Of a stretch of DNA of 64,000 nt, positions 49,713 to 60,430 are shown piece by piece. Location of the stretch: the NCBI RefSeq assembly GCF_014198245.1, contig NZ_JACIHE010000006.1, positions 186,001 to 250,000 on the forward strand, written 5' to 3'. The stretch comes from Bradyrhizobium sp. cir1. GTDB lineage: Bacteria; Pseudomonadota; Alphaproteobacteria; Rhizobiales; Xanthobacteraceae. A program made the translations under genes and the position numbers. The stretch's first letter is position 1; each line of letters opens with the position of its first letter. The notes under the pieces are model-generated. The model was not told where the DNA came from and searched no databases. It saw only the letters and a program-made list of their open reading frames with translations.

Positions 49713-51179
49713 TCATCTGGCGCCTTTGGCTTCCAGAACGACAATGACTGTCTGGAGCAGAATATAGAGGTCGAGCCAAATCGACCAATTCCGGATGTAG
49801 AAAAGGTCCTGCGCCTTCTGAACCTCCAGGTCGCCGTCGCTTCGCGACGAGATTTGCCACATGCCGGTGATGCCCGGCTGCACGCTCGTACGAATGACGC
49901 GGAACTCGTCATCAAAGCTGTTCATATGGTACGCAGGAAACGGTCTCGGACCGACGAGACTCATATCGCCACGGATCACGTTCCAGAGTTGCGGCAATTC
50001 ATCAAGGCTGGTCCGCCGCATGAAGTCTCCGATGGTAGGCAGGATGCGAGGATCGCGCGAGAGCTTGAAAAATCGCTGCCATTCCGCGCTGGCGACCGGA
50101 TCACAGCGTAGATGCTCCTGCAATCGTTGTTCGGCATCGGCATACATCGTGCGAAGCTTGAATGTCCGCAACGTCTTTGCGTTGCGTCCGATGCGATCTT
50201 GGACATAGATCGCCGGCCCCGGATCGATGACCTTGATGGCAGCGGCCAGGAGGAGAATGATGGGCCCTGCCAGCACTGCAGCGGGAACCGCGACAAGCAG
50301 ATCGATGATCCGCTTGAGTGTCTGTTTGTACGGCAAGCAATGATCGCGCCTGATCTCGATCCCGATCCCTCCACCCAGGGTCCGGGTGCGCAACCACAAG
50401 CTCTGCAGATCCTGTACGTCCTCGACCAGCAGCAATCGACAGGTCGGCAGCCACGGAATTGGACTAGATGCGGTCGCGCCCAGTTCACTGGCCGAAATAA
50501 ACAGCGCGAATTCGATATGCGGATCTTGCCCGCCCAGGTCCGCGAGTTCCCCCACCAGCGGCAAGGGAAGCGCGTTTCGCGAATCTTGGTCACGGGATGT
50601 TAAGATGAAACCGATCGGCCGCAATCCGATAGAAGGATCTTGTAGGAGAAGCCGCGCCAGTTTCCGACTGTCCTCGCCGCACCCGACAACGGCTGCCGGA
50701 GCGCCCCACAGCCCAAAGCGAATCAACAGCGCGCGGAACATGGTCTCCACATAGTGACCGAGAATCAGCACGGAAATCGCATCGCACAATCCAATCGCGA
50801 GAGGCTGCCCCCCCAGTCCATTCGGGCGACCTTCGATCAGAAGGTCGAGCGCAATCAGCGCCGCGACGCCGATCACGCGCAGCCTGAAGCGCTCGTATGG
50901 GCTGGGGCCACATCCGCTGTACAGGCCGACAAGAAAGAACACTGGAATGACCAGAGGCAGCATGAGGTAGCCCTGGTCGGGTGATTGCAGGCCGATATTC
51001 TCAATCAATGTCCGGTTGAGAGAGGTAGCAGCGATTGCCGCCATGACATCGCCGGACGACAGCGCCGCAATGACTATTGGCTTTCGAAATCGATGGGCCA
51101 ATCCCTCGTCGCTACTGCGCCATTCATGATGACTTTTCGGCGCATCAGCTCGCGTCAGAAGAGCGCCAACGTCTGCCAT
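49713..51179 (-). CDS. Initiating sugar-phosphate (polyprenol) transferase, WbaP/ExoY family
   Basis: 488 residues. An N-terminal part with several membrane helices (YLMLPLVIPVFFLVGLYSGC) and a CoA/NAD-like central domain (AAVVGCGEDSRKLARLLLQD) precede the catalytic bacterial sugar transferase domain: KRIIDLLVAVPAAVLAGPII, then TFKLRTMYADAEQRL, TSLDELPQLWNVIRGDMSLV and GPRPF. It starts repeat-unit synthesis by moving a sugar-1-phosphate to undecaprenyl phosphate in the inner membrane. GGAAGG precedes the ATG at 51179. A longer in-frame extension into the epimerase gene was rejected. Confidence 0.92.
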   Translation of the reverse strand: MADVGALLTRADAPKSHHEWRSSDEGLAHRFRKPIVIAALSSGDVMAAIAATSLNRTLIENIGLQSPDQGYLMLPLVIPVFFLVGLYSGCGPSPYERFRLRVIGVAALIALDLLIEGRPNGLGGQPLAIGLCDAISVLILGHYVETMFRALLIRFGLWGAPAAVVGCGEDSRKLARLLLQDPSIGLRPIGFILTSRDQDSRNALPLPLVGELADLGGQDPHIEFALFISASELGATASSPIPWLPTCRLLLVEDVQDLQSLWLRTRTLGGGIGIEIRRDHCLPYKQTLKRIIDLLVAVPAAVLAGPIILLLAAAIKVIDPGPAIYVQDRIGRNAKTLRTFKLRTMYADAEQRLQEHLRCDPVASAEWQRFFKLSRDPRILPTIGDFMRRTSLDELPQLWNVIRGDMSLVGPRPFPAYHMNSFDDEFRVIRTSVQPGITGMWQISSRSDGDLEVQKAQDLFYIRNWSIWLDLYILLQTVIVVLEAKGAR

Positions 51180-51250
51180 TCTCAACCTTCCACTGTCGTC
51201 AATATCACTCGTTCGCGACACCGCATTTGAAAGACCAACGCGATTTCGCG

Positions 51251-52246
51251 TTACTCGGCTGCGGTCTGCACTGGCCGGTGCGACCGGCCCGCCATGTGCT
51301 CCTCGATCCATCGATATGTTGGGATCAGCCCCACGCGCAGCGGCGTGCTGGGCTCCCAGCCGAGAACGCTTCTCAGCCGCGAATTGTCGCTGTTGCGGCC
51401 GCGCACGCCCTGTGGTCGCGACGGGTCGTGCCGCTTGACCAGCGTCTTTCCCGCAATGTCGCAAATGATATCGACGAGACCATCGACGCTGACCAGCTCG
51501 TCGGTTCCGAGATTCAGCGGCGCGCTATAGTCCGACCGCATGATGCGGAAAATCCCCTCGACGCAGTCATCGATGTACATGAACGATCGCGTCTGCTTTC
51601 CGTCACCCCAGATCTCGATCTCGCTGTGATCGGGAAGCGCCGCGACTTTCCGGGAAATTGCGGCTGGCGCCTTCTCGCGGCCACCATCATAGGTGCCGAG
51701 CGGTCCATAGACGTTGTGGAACCGCACGACCCGCGTCACAAAGCCCCAATCATCCATGAAGTACTGACAGAGTTTCTCCATGTATAGTTTCTCGAGTCCG
51801 TAGCCCTCCTCGGGTTGCGCGGGAAACGCGTCCTCCTCGCGCAAAGGAACGACATCGGGACTTTCCTGAAGGTATTGCGGATAGACGCACGCCGATGACG
51901 AGAACAGGAATCTCTTCACGCCGTTCTCGCGAGCCGCGCGCAGGGTGTGCGCATTGATGAGCGTGTTGTTGATAGCAATACCGGCATGAGAGGCACTGAT
52001 GTATCCGATACCACCCATGTCTGCCGCGAGATGATAGACTTCTTCGATGCCGGCAGTCGCCTTCATGCATTCGGATGACTTACGAAGGTCTGCGATGACG
52101 AATTCGTCCGCCTCCGTTGCTTCGTACTCCGGAGCTTTGATGTCGACACCGCGCACGGCGTATCCACGCCTAACGAGATACTTGACAAGATGGTGACCGA
52201 TGAAGCCGCCCGCGCCGGTAACCAGAACTTTCGCATCTTTTCGCAT
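51251..52246 (-). CDS. NAD-dependent epimerase, GDP-mannose 3,5-epimerase-like
   Basis: 331 residues of the extended SDR family: GAGGFIGHHLVKYL at the N-terminus, ADMGGIGYISASHAGI, FSSSACVYP, then EEGYGLEKLYMEKLC with the YxxxK pair, and VYGPLGTYDGGREKAPAAIS. The GGIGYI, SSACVYP and GREKAPAA elements are those of GDP-D-mannose 3,5-epimerases, which make GDP-L-galactose or GDP-L-gulose. GGGAG lies upstream. It sits beside the initiating transferase and probably supplies a nucleotide sugar to the polysaccharide. Confidence 0.85.
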   Translation of the reverse strand: MRKDAKVLVTGAGGFIGHHLVKYLVRRGYAVRGVDIKAPEYEATEADEFVIADLRKSSECMKATAGIEEVYHLAADMGGIGYISASHAGIAINNTLINAHTLRAARENGVKRFLFSSSACVYPQYLQESPDVVPLREEDAFPAQPEEGYGLEKLYMEKLCQYFMDDWGFVTRVVRFHNVYGPLGTYDGGREKAPAAISRKVAALPDHSEIEIWGDGKQTRSFMYIDDCVEGIFRIMRSDYSAPLNLGTDELVSVDGLVDIICDIAGKTLVKRHDPSRPQGVRGRNSDNSRLRSVLGWEPSTPLRVGLIPTYRWIEEHMAGRSHRPVQTAAE

Positions 52247-52430
52247 ATCGCGCTCCCTGTCGCGTTCTTGGCATCAAGATACGGGGAGAGAGCCCGATCC
52301 ATTACTGCAACGAGGGAGTAATCCGGATGGTGCAGGTAAATGCGCCTTGTCGCTTGCCGTGGTCAGACGCAGCCGGCGCGCCGACAGGGATTGCAGCCTG
52401 CTGATAACAGGAATGCTTGATGTGCAGCGA

Positions 52431-53912
52431 TCAGTAGACCACCAGTTGCCCGGTTGGCTCTACACCCTGCGCGCGCAGGCCGTCCCAGTCGAAGGTCGCA
52501 TGTCCCCAGGCGAAGCGCGCGGGTCCGGCGGATCGCCGAACACGATAGAGGTTGCCGTCAAGGATGTTGTTGCCGTCTGTGATGATAGAGAAATTTTCGT
52601 GGCCCAGCTTGACGTCGGACGCACCACCCGCGCAAGCAGCTCCCTCGAAGGTCACCTCGTTGTTCCGGATTGTGTTGTCGCGCGTCTTGTACATTGGTCC
52701 ACCGCGCATTCCGATATGGTCATTGCGCCCCTGGTCGATCAGCATGATCCCGCATTTTCCTGGACTGACGGTGAGCCGGTTGTCATAAACCTGCACGTCC
52801 TGCGACGCAGCAATGAGAATGTCGTTGCCCCAGAACCAGGTCTTTTCTGCAATACCGTTATTGCGAACGACATTGTTGCGAATGACCGCATTGAACGAGA
52901 TCTCGTGAAAGATGCCGGCGCCCTGATTGCGCTCGACGATGTTATCTTCGTAAAGCACATTCCGACAGTTGATGTCACACCACAGTCCGGGACCGACGTT
53001 GTCTTGTACGTGATTGCCACGAAGGACGACGCCGTCGCTCAGGACGATCTTCAGGCCGCCCGCTTCCCACCCGAAGTCGAAGCCATGGATGTTGTTCGCC
53101 CGGATCCAGTTATCTTCGACGATGATATCCCTGCCTCTGCCGCCAACACCCATTTGGCCATTGTGATGAACGTCACAGCCCCGCACGCGGCCACCTGCTC
53201 CCACCACGATTCCAATCCCGCTGTTCAGGCGCACTTCGCAATTCTCGACGATCCAACCGGCATTCCCGCTTTGGATCGCCCCCTTCTGGGCGATGCTTGC
53301 GTACTTTTCGATGATGACGTTCTTGATCAGCACGTTTCTTGCTGCACTTTCGAACGCGAAGGCGGCCACCGTCACCTCAACTTTGCGCCCGGTTGGATCA
53401 TCGGCGAAATAGAGACGTCCGCTGCTGTGGTCCAGATAGAACCGGCCCACCTCGATACCTTCCTTGCGCAACACCTGCACTAATGGCTTGTCGTCGATGA
53501 AGAAGCCCTCGGGCAAGTCGCAGGCCGGCGTTTCCTTGGCGCATCGACCATGCTTCTGGCCCGACTGCTCTTGTCCGCTCGCGACCCAGTAAAGCCCCTC
53601 GCGGCTGAACGACGTCAGCAACCGGCTGCCGTTCAAAACCGTTCGGCCCTCTCCGTTGAAACTCTGGCCCGACTTGGGCCGAACCGCCTGAATCCTGTGA
53701 TTTCCATTCTTCAGACAGAACGCAGCGCCCTCGCCGGCATTTTCGACAGCGCGTTGGATCGAGGTGCCGGGCTCGACCGCGATCGCACCTGGCGGGCAGG
53801 GACTTTCGATAACGCCCGCGCGAACGGCCGTTGCAACTGCCGGCGGAATAACAAGCGCCAGCAGCGCAGTCATCATCCTACATCGAGCCGATCTCGCGCC
53901 AGGCGCTCGCAT
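52431..53912 (-). CDS. Secreted right-handed beta-helix protein
   Basis: 493 residues. After an arginine-containing N-region and a hydrophobic signal segment (MMTALLALVIPPAVATAVRA), the chain forms short parallel beta-helix coils: NVLIKNVIIEKYASIAQKGA, GWIVENCEVRLNSGIGIVVG, then repeated units with NxVxxNxGxG character (DNIVERNQGAGIFHEI, NNVVRNNGIAEKTWFWG). Such proteins include polysaccharide lyases, C5-epimerases and glycan-binding proteins. The start could also be 53876. Its position between the epimerase and the polymerase suggests that it processes or trims the polysaccharide in the periplasm. Confidence 0.85.
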   Translation of the reverse strand: MRAPGARSARCRMMTALLALVIPPAVATAVRAGVIESPCPPGAIAVEPGTSIQRAVENAGEGAAFCLKNGNHRIQAVRPKSGQSFNGEGRTVLNGSRLLTSFSREGLYWVASGQEQSGQKHGRCAKETPACDLPEGFFIDDKPLVQVLRKEGIEVGRFYLDHSSGRLYFADDPTGRKVEVTVAAFAFESAARNVLIKNVIIEKYASIAQKGAIQSGNAGWIVENCEVRLNSGIGIVVGAGGRVRGCDVHHNGQMGVGGRGRDIIVEDNWIRANNIHGFDFGWEAGGLKIVLSDGVVLRGNHVQDNVGPGLWCDINCRNVLYEDNIVERNQGAGIFHEISFNAVIRNNVVRNNGIAEKTWFWGNDILIAASQDVQVYDNRLTVSPGKCGIMLIDQGRNDHIGMRGGPMYKTRDNTIRNNEVTFEGAACAGGASDVKLGHENFSIITDGNNILDGNLYRVRRSAGPARFAWGHATFDWDGLRAQGVEPTGQLVVY

Positions 53913-53958
53913 TGTTGCCGTTCACCCCTGAAGTGCCATCGCCATCATTCAACGATCA

Positions 53959-55305
53959 TCATGTATTCCGCTGACATCGGTAGATCATCACGGAGCCTGT
54001 GCCGAAACCGATCAGGCACCAGAACCATATCCCCTGCATGGGCCCCTCCAGGGCCACGTCGAACGATGCGTTGATCACGAATGAAGCAGCGTAACAGCCG
54101 ATGAAGATAAACAGGCCGGCCCACTCGGCTTCCCCCCTGCGCAAGGCGGCCCGCGCAGCGCCTGACAACGCGATCGACCAAGAAACGAGAATGATCGCCC
54201 ACAGCCCCAAACCCGGGACTCCGGCGCGCGCGAGAATTGTCATGTGGACACTGTGCGGACTTCGCAGTGGCGGGCTGTTGGGGTCCTTCCTGTGTTGGAA
54301 GCCATCCGCATCAGCCAGGTTCAATCCGAACCCTCGTCCGGTCCAGAAGTCCGGCCCAAATACCGTATCGTTAAGGATGATAGTCCACCACTCGAGGCGC
54401 CATGTCTTCGTGCCTTCGGTGTCCTCGCCGGACCGGCTAACGAGGCTGGCGAAATTGTCGGCGAATTGCCGCGTGCTGAGTGAACGCTCCTCCGTGGAGG
54501 TGGCGATACGCGCGTCGCTGACGGCTGTTTCGACGGCGAAGGTCGCGGCAAAGATCACCAGTCCGGCCACAAGCACCGCTGCCAGGGCACGCACCTTCCC
54601 TAGGACAAGCGCCGCGAAGATGACGGGTACAACAAAGGCAAGCATCCCGCCTCGGCTCGCCGCGCTGGCCATCACGGCCGTAGCAGACAAGAGGGCGACA
54701 GCGAGGGGCCTCATTCTGCTGAGCCCGGCGAGGGCGAACACAGCGGCTCCGGCCAGATGCGTGGTTATCTCGCCGCTGCTCTGAAGAATTGGAACGTCGG
54801 AGCCAGGCCATTTCGGGATCTGCTCCCCCATGTAGCGATGGAACGCGTATATGAAGGGGATGGTCGGGATAAAGATCCTTACAAAGACGCCGTAGTATCG
54901 CAGGATCGAATTGATGCGGTTGGCGTCGTCCAGCAACAGCGCGATCACGATGAAGGCGAAGCTCCCGTACATCACAACGACGCTATCACGCAGGGCGTCG
55001 AAGCCGTAGCTATCGATGGCGGGCAGTGTGCGCAGTACTACCCACGCCATCGCTGCGGCAAGAGCGAGGCTCGGCAACGTCGTGAGCGTCGCGAGGAGGC
55101 AGCCGGTCCGCAACAGGACGACAAGACCCGCGAAGAGGGTCATCTCGCCAATGAAGATAGGAGGAAATCCAAGGTAGGCAAAACCTTTTCCAAGCAATGC
55201 ATATCCGAGCAGGACGCACGAGAGTAGCAGGAGATAACGGTCACCCAGGTCGGTTCGGCTTGCACGACCTGAACAACTTGCACTACCTGAAGTCATCGAG
55301 TTCAT
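53959..55305 (-). CDS. O-antigen ligase/polymerase-like membrane protein
   Basis: 448 residues with about ten to twelve hydrophobic helices and one large periplasmic loop near residues 260-340 (STRQFADNFASLVSRSGEDT through SPHSVHMTILARAGVPGLGL). The H-x-x-x-L-x-x-x-G-x-x-G end of that loop is the signature of the Wzy/WaaL family. It probably polymerises repeat units at the outer face of the inner membrane. The start is uncertain: ATGs at 55305 and 55296 and a GTG at 55326 are possible. Confidence 0.85.
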   Translation of the reverse strand: MNSMTSGSASCSGRASRTDLGDRYLLLLSCVLLGYALLGKGFAYLGFPPIFIGEMTLFAGLVVLLRTGCLLATLTTLPSLALAAAMAWVVLRTLPAIDSYGFDALRDSVVVMYGSFAFIVIALLLDDANRINSILRYYGVFVRIFIPTIPFIYAFHRYMGEQIPKWPGSDVPILQSSGEITTHLAGAAVFALAGLSRMRPLAVALLSATAVMASAASRGGMLAFVVPVIFAALVLGKVRALAAVLVAGLVIFAATFAVETAVSDARIATSTEERSLSTRQFADNFASLVSRSGEDTEGTKTWRLEWWTIILNDTVFGPDFWTGRGFGLNLADADGFQHRKDPNSPPLRSPHSVHMTILARAGVPGLGLWAIILVSWSIALSGAARAALRRGEAEWAGLFIFIGCYAASFVINASFDVALEGPMQGIWFWCLIGFGTGSVMIYRCQRNT

Positions 55306-55364
55306 CCGAACTGCCACCCTGGGCACCGCCGCTGCCTTGTCACCCCCGCTATCCGGGTCGGGTG

Positions 55365-56726
55365 CTAGCGCAAGGCTGAGGCAACCGGCCTCCTCTGTGC
55401 CGCGGCTCCCGGATCAGGTTCCGCGGCCGAAAGTTTCTGGTTCATATCAGGCGGAAGCCGCTTCTTGACATCGATGATGTCGCCGGGCTCCACAGCCGTC
55501 GTCTCTGTTGCCTCGAAGACCGTGGTCTGACCATCTCGCACCCGCGTCACCATGATGGTGTGAGCCGATTCAGCTCCGAGCATATTGCCAGCCTGCTGCC
55601 GCTTCACCTCACGAATGTCCCGCGCTGACGGCAGCGTAATATCGAGTTCCCGAAGGCGTTCGCGCACCTCCCGCAGGTCGGTGATAACCTGTCTCCTGAA
55701 CGACGCCTCCGCCTCATAGATCTTGACGTCGAGCTCACCAGCCTCCATCTGCAAGCGCATGACTTGCGTTGTTAGCCTCCAAAGCTCGCTCTCCTGGCTG
55801 GCTTCCGTGACCCGGAATTGCAGCTCCGAGTTTGCGACGCCCAAGCCCTGCTTGACCAGTCGGCTATACTGATCGGCATGCTGCCTGACCAACTCAAGCT
55901 GCTTCTTGGCTGCTTCAATCTGCCCATTGAAGGACGCGATCTCGCTTTCCAGGCGCGGCTTTTGCAAGCGCAGCAAGTCGAGCTGCCGTTGCAGGATGAT
56001 CCCCTGCGTTTCAAACGTATCCGTCTCGTCGGCGATCATGCTCGACACCCGCCGCGGCATTCGTTCGCCGAGTTCGGGGGATCCTTCCGCGAAAACCTCC
56101 GGAGCAGGTGGAGAGAAGCTCTTCGCGCCATCGCGTTGCGCTTCGAGACGCGCCCGGCGCACGAGCAACGCCTGTCTTTGGAGGCTCAGCTGCCGGACGC
56201 GCTCGTCGGCCAGAAGGAATTCTGGAACGGCCGCGGCCTCGACCATATGCGGAAGCCCGAAGCCGCCAGCAACGGCCACGGCGCTCTGCACAGTGCTGCC
56301 ATAGCGGAAGGGATAAGCCCCGGGCGTGCGCACGTCGCCGAGAACATACAGCGGCCGCAGCTCGCTAATCCGTACCCCTACGGAAGGTCGCTGGAGCACT
56401 CCGTCGGCAAGTCGATCCCGGATAAGGTTCTGGCACTCTTCGATCGTCAGATCCTTGACTTCAATCGCGCCGATCAGCGGCAGCAGAACCCTACCCATGC
56501 CATCGACAACGATCTCGCCCGATAATTCCGCCTGTCCGAAAACGGTCACTGTGATTCGATCGCCCGGCCCCAGTCTATAGCCGCCGCCACCCGCCGGAGA
56601 CTCGGCAAGGAGCGGGAAGGAAACGGCCAATACGCCGAGCACGACGGCGGCTCTCACGAATTGATGCAATGTATTGGCACGCCAGGACCCAAGCGTGGCA
56701 GCCATCGCCGTTCGACTAGCCGTCAT
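55365..56726 (-). CDS. Polysaccharide export protein (Wza/ExoF-like)
   Basis: 453 residues. After a hydrophobic leader come the polysaccharide-export domain (YRLGPGDRITVTVFGQAELS, then VDGMGRVLLPLIGAIEVKDL) and a SLBB-like domain (RPLYVLGDVRTPGAYPFRYG). A long coiled-coil stretch follows (about residues 170-370), as in rhizobial ExoF, then a short C-terminal beta segment (AVEPGDIIDVKKRLPPD). No lipobox Cys is seen, in contrast with Wza. GAGGAG lies upstream. It exports the finished polymer through the envelope and is divergent from the UDP-glucuronate decarboxylase gene. Confidence 0.9.
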   Translation of the reverse strand: MTASRTAMAATLGSWRANTLHQFVRAAVVLGVLAVSFPLLAESPAGGGGYRLGPGDRITVTVFGQAELSGEIVVDGMGRVLLPLIGAIEVKDLTIEECQNLIRDRLADGVLQRPSVGVRISELRPLYVLGDVRTPGAYPFRYGSTVQSAVAVAGGFGLPHMVEAAAVPEFLLADERVRQLSLQRQALLVRRARLEAQRDGAKSFSPPAPEVFAEGSPELGERMPRRVSSMIADETDTFETQGIILQRQLDLLRLQKPRLESEIASFNGQIEAAKKQLELVRQHADQYSRLVKQGLGVANSELQFRVTEASQESELWRLTTQVMRLQMEAGELDVKIYEAEASFRRQVITDLREVRERLRELDITLPSARDIREVKRQQAGNMLGAESAHTIMVTRVRDGQTTVFEATETTAVEPGDIIDVKKRLPPDMNQKLSAAEPDPGAAAQRRPVASALR

Positions 56727-57001
56727 GGCCTCTCCTCGGCCTCTCCTCGCGAACCTCGCAGTTCACCGAGCGGAATTGCGGCCTTTCAGATATCCGGGCA
56801 GCAAACAACGCTAGCGGCACGCCCGCCCCCCTTCGGAGACGAACAGTGGCTATGCAACGGGCTCTTCGTGAGTACCACTTGGGTATGCGCGGATAACCCG
56901 CATTGTTTAGACCAGGGCTCCCAATGACCACTTCCCGCTCGGCATCCTCCCGGTCAGAGTTCTGGAGCGACAGTTGGCGCATCGCAGCCATGGAGTGATT
57001 C

Positions 57002-57982
57002 ATGAAAAAACGCATTCTTGTGACGGGCGGCGCGGGCTTTCTCGGCTCGCATCTGTGCGCAAGGCTGCTCGACGAGGAGTGCCAGGTTCTTTGCGTGGAC
57101 AACTACTTCACGGGGACACGCCACAACGTTGAACCTCTGCTCAACCACCCCGCCTTCGAAGTCATGCGCCACGACGTGACCTTCCCTCTCTATGTCGAAG
57201 TCGACGAGATCTACAATCTGGCCTGCCCGGCCTCGCCGATTCACTATCAGCACGATCCGGTCCAGACGACCAAGACGAGTGTCATCGGGACTATCAACAT
57301 GTTGGGCCTTGCCAAACGGCTGCGCGCCCGGATTTTGCAGGCATCCACCAGCGAGGTGTATGGCGATCCCGACGTCCACCCTCAGACCGAGACCTACCGC
57401 GGCCTTGTCAATCTGGCGGGCCCACGCGGCTGCTACGACGAAGGCAAGCGATGCGCCGAGACATTGTGTTACGACTACAGGCGTCAGCACCGGCTCGCCG
57501 TAAGGGTCGCACGCATCTTCAATACATACGGCCCGAACATGCATCCGCAGGATGGACGGGTCGTTTCCAGCTTCATAATCCAAGCCCTGAAAAACCAGCC
57601 GATTACGATATTTGGCTCGGGAACACAGACGAGGTCGTTCTGCTATGTCGACGACCTCGTCGATGGCCTGATGCGTCTCATGGGTGTTGAGGGTGATCTC
57701 GACGGGCCCATCAACCTCGGCAATCCCTACGAGACCACCATCAAGGAACTCGCAGAGCTCATCATCTCCCTCGTCGGGTCACGATCCAAGCTCGAGTTCC
57801 GAGCGCTGCCGCAGGACGATCCCCGCCAGCGCTGCCCCGATATTGCCAGAGCCAGAGAGCTATTGCATTGGCAGCCTATGATTCCGCTCCGGGAAGGATT
57901 GAACCGGACCATCCGCTATTTCGACAGCCTGCTTTCCAGCCCCAGTGAGGCGAAGAAGATCATATGGAAAGTCGCCAGTTGA
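57002..57982 (+). CDS. UDP-glucuronate decarboxylase (UDP-xylose synthase)
   Basis: 326 residues of the extended SDR family: [71 protein letters not shown], the YxxxK pair in YDEGKRCAE, and [19 protein letters not shown]. This set is diagnostic for UXS, which turns UDP-glucuronate into UDP-xylose (or, in bacteria, sometimes the 4-keto pentose). GGAG precedes the ATG. It is the first gene of the rightward half of the polysaccharide locus and overlaps the glycosyltransferase gene by 19 bases. Confidence 0.93.
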   Translation: MKKRILVTGGAGFLGSHLCARLLDEECQVLCVDNYFTGTRHNVEPLLNHPAFEVMRHDVTFPLYVEVDEIYNLACPASPIHYQHDPVQTTKTSVIGTINMLGLAKRLRARILQASTSEVYGDPDVHPQTETYRGLVNLAGPRGCYDEGKRCAETLCYDYRRQHRLAVRVARIFNTYGPNMHPQDGRVVSSFIIQALKNQPITIFGSGTQTRSFCYVDDLVDGLMRLMGVEGDLDGPINLGNPYETTIKELAELIISLVGSRSKLEFRALPQDDPRQRCPDIARARELLHWQPMIPLREGLNRTIRYFDSLLSSPSEAKKIIWKVAS

Positions 57983-58821
57983 ATTTTGCCGGATCAATCC
58001 ACTACGACCGGGTCGACATTCTTGGTGTCGGCGTCAGCCCAATAACTCTGGATGATGCTGTCGCAATGATTGAGCACTGGATCAGCAGTTGCAGCCGCAA
58101 TTACGTCTGCATTACCGGCGTTCACGGCGTGATGGAGAGCCGCCGCAACGAGCACCTGCGCCGCATTCACAATGACGCCGGTATGGTCACGCCCGACGGC
58201 ATGCCGCTGGTGTGGCTTTCACGCTTGTTTGGCAACGATCGCATTGAGCGTGTCTACGGTCCCGATTTGATGCGGACAATGACCGCGATATCAAGTCTGC
58301 GCGGCTACCGCCAATTCTACTATGGTGGTGCCGAAGGAGTAGCCGAACAGCTCAAGCGGGCCATGGTTGCCGAGCATCCCGAGCTGAACGTCACCGGCTT
58401 GCTCAGCCCTCCATTTCGCGAGCTGACGGCCGAGGAGGACGAAACAATAATCGCTGCGATCAACGCGGCGCGCCCCGACATTGTCTGGGTCGGGCTGAGC
58501 ACGCCAAAACAAGAGCTATGGATGGCAAGCCACCTCGGGCGCATTGAGGCGCCCGTCATGATCGGCGTCGGGGCAGCCTTCGACTTTCTGGCGGGAACGA
58601 AGCGTCAGGCACCGCTGTGGATGCAACGACACGGGCTCGAGTGGCTGTTTCGGCTATGCTCTGAGCCGCGACGTTTGTGGCGTCGCTACGCCTATATCGT
58701 CCCGGGCTTCACATTTCTTGCTGCGAGCGAAATCCTGCGCCGTGCGATGCGCCCATCTCATCGCCCGCGCGGTACATGGAACATGGATCGCTGGAAGCCG
58801 GACGGCCGAACGAAGGATTAG
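57964..58821 (+). CDS. WecG/TagA/CpsF-family glycosyltransferase
   Basis: 285 residues. The family core is clear: [20 protein letters not shown], then ITPDGMP-like [35 protein letters not shown] and [16 protein letters not shown]. These enzymes transfer N-acetylmannosaminuronate, N-acetylmannosamine or related residues onto lipid-linked intermediates at the membrane. It overlaps the upstream decarboxylase gene, so the two are coupled. The sugar it transfers is not evident. Confidence 0.92.
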   Translation: MESRQLNFAGSIHYDRVDILGVGVSPITLDDAVAMIEHWISSCSRNYVCITGVHGVMESRRNEHLRRIHNDAGMVTPDGMPLVWLSRLFGNDRIERVYGPDLMRTMTAISSLRGYRQFYYGGAEGVAEQLKRAMVAEHPELNVTGLLSPPFRELTAEEDETIIAAINAARPDIVWVGLSTPKQELWMASHLGRIEAPVMIGVGAAFDFLAGTKRQAPLWMQRHGLEWLFRLCSEPRRLWRRYAYIVPGFTFLAASEILRRAMRPSHRPRGTWNMDRWKPDGRTKD

Positions 58822-58855
58822 GGGCTTGGACCGCAATTCGAAATGCGGCCTACCG

Positions 58856-60403
58856 ATGGCGGCGGCAGCACCGGTGCCCTCGCCGATCCCATCCGCACGC
58901 CCGGGATCGACGCCGGCGCGGAAAAAGCGCCGATCGATCGCCGCATTGCGCAGCGTCTGGCTTAAATGGCGAACACACAGCCTGGGGCTCGCGGACCAGG
59001 CGGTGGTTAGTGGCGTCAGCTTCGTCACAACGGTCCTGGTCAGCCACTGGACCTCGCCCAGGGAGCTGGGACTCTATGCGATCGGAATCTCCATGCTGAT
59101 ATCGATCGTTTCTATCCAGGACTCACTCATCGCGCTTCCCTATACGATACAGCGGCACCTGCCACGGGGCACCCCGACCGAGCACGCAGGCGGTTCACTG
59201 GTGCAATCCGGCCTGCTTTCGGCGCTTGGTTTCATCGTTCCGTTGGCGACAGCTTTAGTGCTGTCCGCATGCGCGGCGGCTCCTGAGTTGGTCGCGATGA
59301 CCTGGGCACTGGCAATCGTCACGCCGTTCGCGCTGCTGCGGGATTTCGGCCGGCGGTATTCGTTCGCGCATCTGCAAATGGCCCGCGCTTTGACGCTGGA
59401 CATCGCGGTAGCAGCGATCCAGCTCATCGCCCTTTGCTGGTTGGGTTGGACCGGAAGAATGTCGCCAGCCAGCGCATACCTCGCCATCGGCGTCGCTTGC
59501 GCACTGACTGGCGGCGTTTGGTTATACCACGCGCGCGGCAACTTCGTCGTCCGTTCGGATCGTCTGACAGCAGCAATTGCACACGGTTGGGACTTGGGAA
59601 AATGGCTCTTCGCAATCCAGATAACCGTGTGTGTTCAGGCCAGCATCCCTTACTGGCTGTTGGCATTTGGCGCCGGCCCAACGGCTGCGGGAGTCTATGC
59701 CGCGTGCATGAGCATCGTACTGTTCGCAAACCCTCTCATCATCGGGATCGGCAATACGCTGGCTCCGAAGGCCGCATTGGCCCTGAGCGAGGGCGGTCAC
59801 ACCCGGCTACGTCGCGAGGCTACTCAGGATTTGCTGTTGCTAGGCGCAGGAATGATGCTGTTCTGTCTGGCTATCCTCTTTTTTGGCGATGACTTGATGA
59901 GTTTGCTCTATTCCAACGAGGAGTATGCCGATCATGCCCCAACCCTCTTTGTGCTGGCGCTCGCAATGCTGGCGTCGGCCCTGGGTATGCCCGCGACAAA
60001 TGCGTTACTGGCCATCGAGCGCCCCCAGGTGCTCCTCGGGGCCAGTTCGGTCGGCGCTGGAGTGACGGTGGTTCTGGTCTGGTATTTGATGATTGAAGGC
60101 GGACTGTTGGGAGCCGCTTATGGATTCATGACGGGCAGCGTGACCGGGGCCCTGGGAAGGTGGATCGCGTTCCTGATACTCGTTCCTAGGCACGGTCCAC
60201 CGTCCGATCCCGAAGCGGAGCCCGAGATCCGATCGCCCCGCCAACGCGACGCCCTGATGCAACGGCAAGCACGTCCTCCGGCATCGCTGCGACCGACCGC
60301 CGGCCACGACGCCAGCGCTTACATCGCTGCGGACTGCAACGACGTCCATGAATTGGATTTTCGTGCAACCGAAGCCGAACGGCCATCTGCCCATGATTTG
60401 TGA
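58856..60403 (+). CDS. Polysaccharide flippase (Wzx/MATE-like)
   Basis: 515 residues with about 12 to 14 membrane helices beginning at LADQAVVSGVSFVTTVLVSH, the typical Wzx opening. The last 75 residues are hydrophilic and proline/arginine-rich, probably cytoplasmic. It should flip lipid-linked repeat units across the inner membrane. The start is uncertain: the ATG at 58856 was used, but a TTG at 58827 just behind AGGGG is also possible. It follows the glycosyltransferase by about 34 bases. Confidence 0.85.
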   Translation: MAAAAPVPSPIPSARPGSTPARKKRRSIAALRSVWLKWRTHSLGLADQAVVSGVSFVTTVLVSHWTSPRELGLYAIGISMLISIVSIQDSLIALPYTIQRHLPRGTPTEHAGGSLVQSGLLSALGFIVPLATALVLSACAAAPELVAMTWALAIVTPFALLRDFGRRYSFAHLQMARALTLDIAVAAIQLIALCWLGWTGRMSPASAYLAIGVACALTGGVWLYHARGNFVVRSDRLTAAIAHGWDLGKWLFAIQITVCVQASIPYWLLAFGAGPTAAGVYAACMSIVLFANPLIIGIGNTLAPKAALALSEGGHTRLRREATQDLLLLGAGMMLFCLAILFFGDDLMSLLYSNEEYADHAPTLFVLALAMLASALGMPATNALLAIERPQVLLGASSVGAGVTVVLVWYLMIEGGLLGAAYGFMTGSVTGALGRWIAFLILVPRHGPPSDPEAEPEIRSPRQRDALMQRQARPPASLRPTAGHDASAYIAADCNDVHELDFRATEAERPSAHDL

Positions 60404-60430
60404 ACTGAGCTCATTCGACTAACAGGAAAT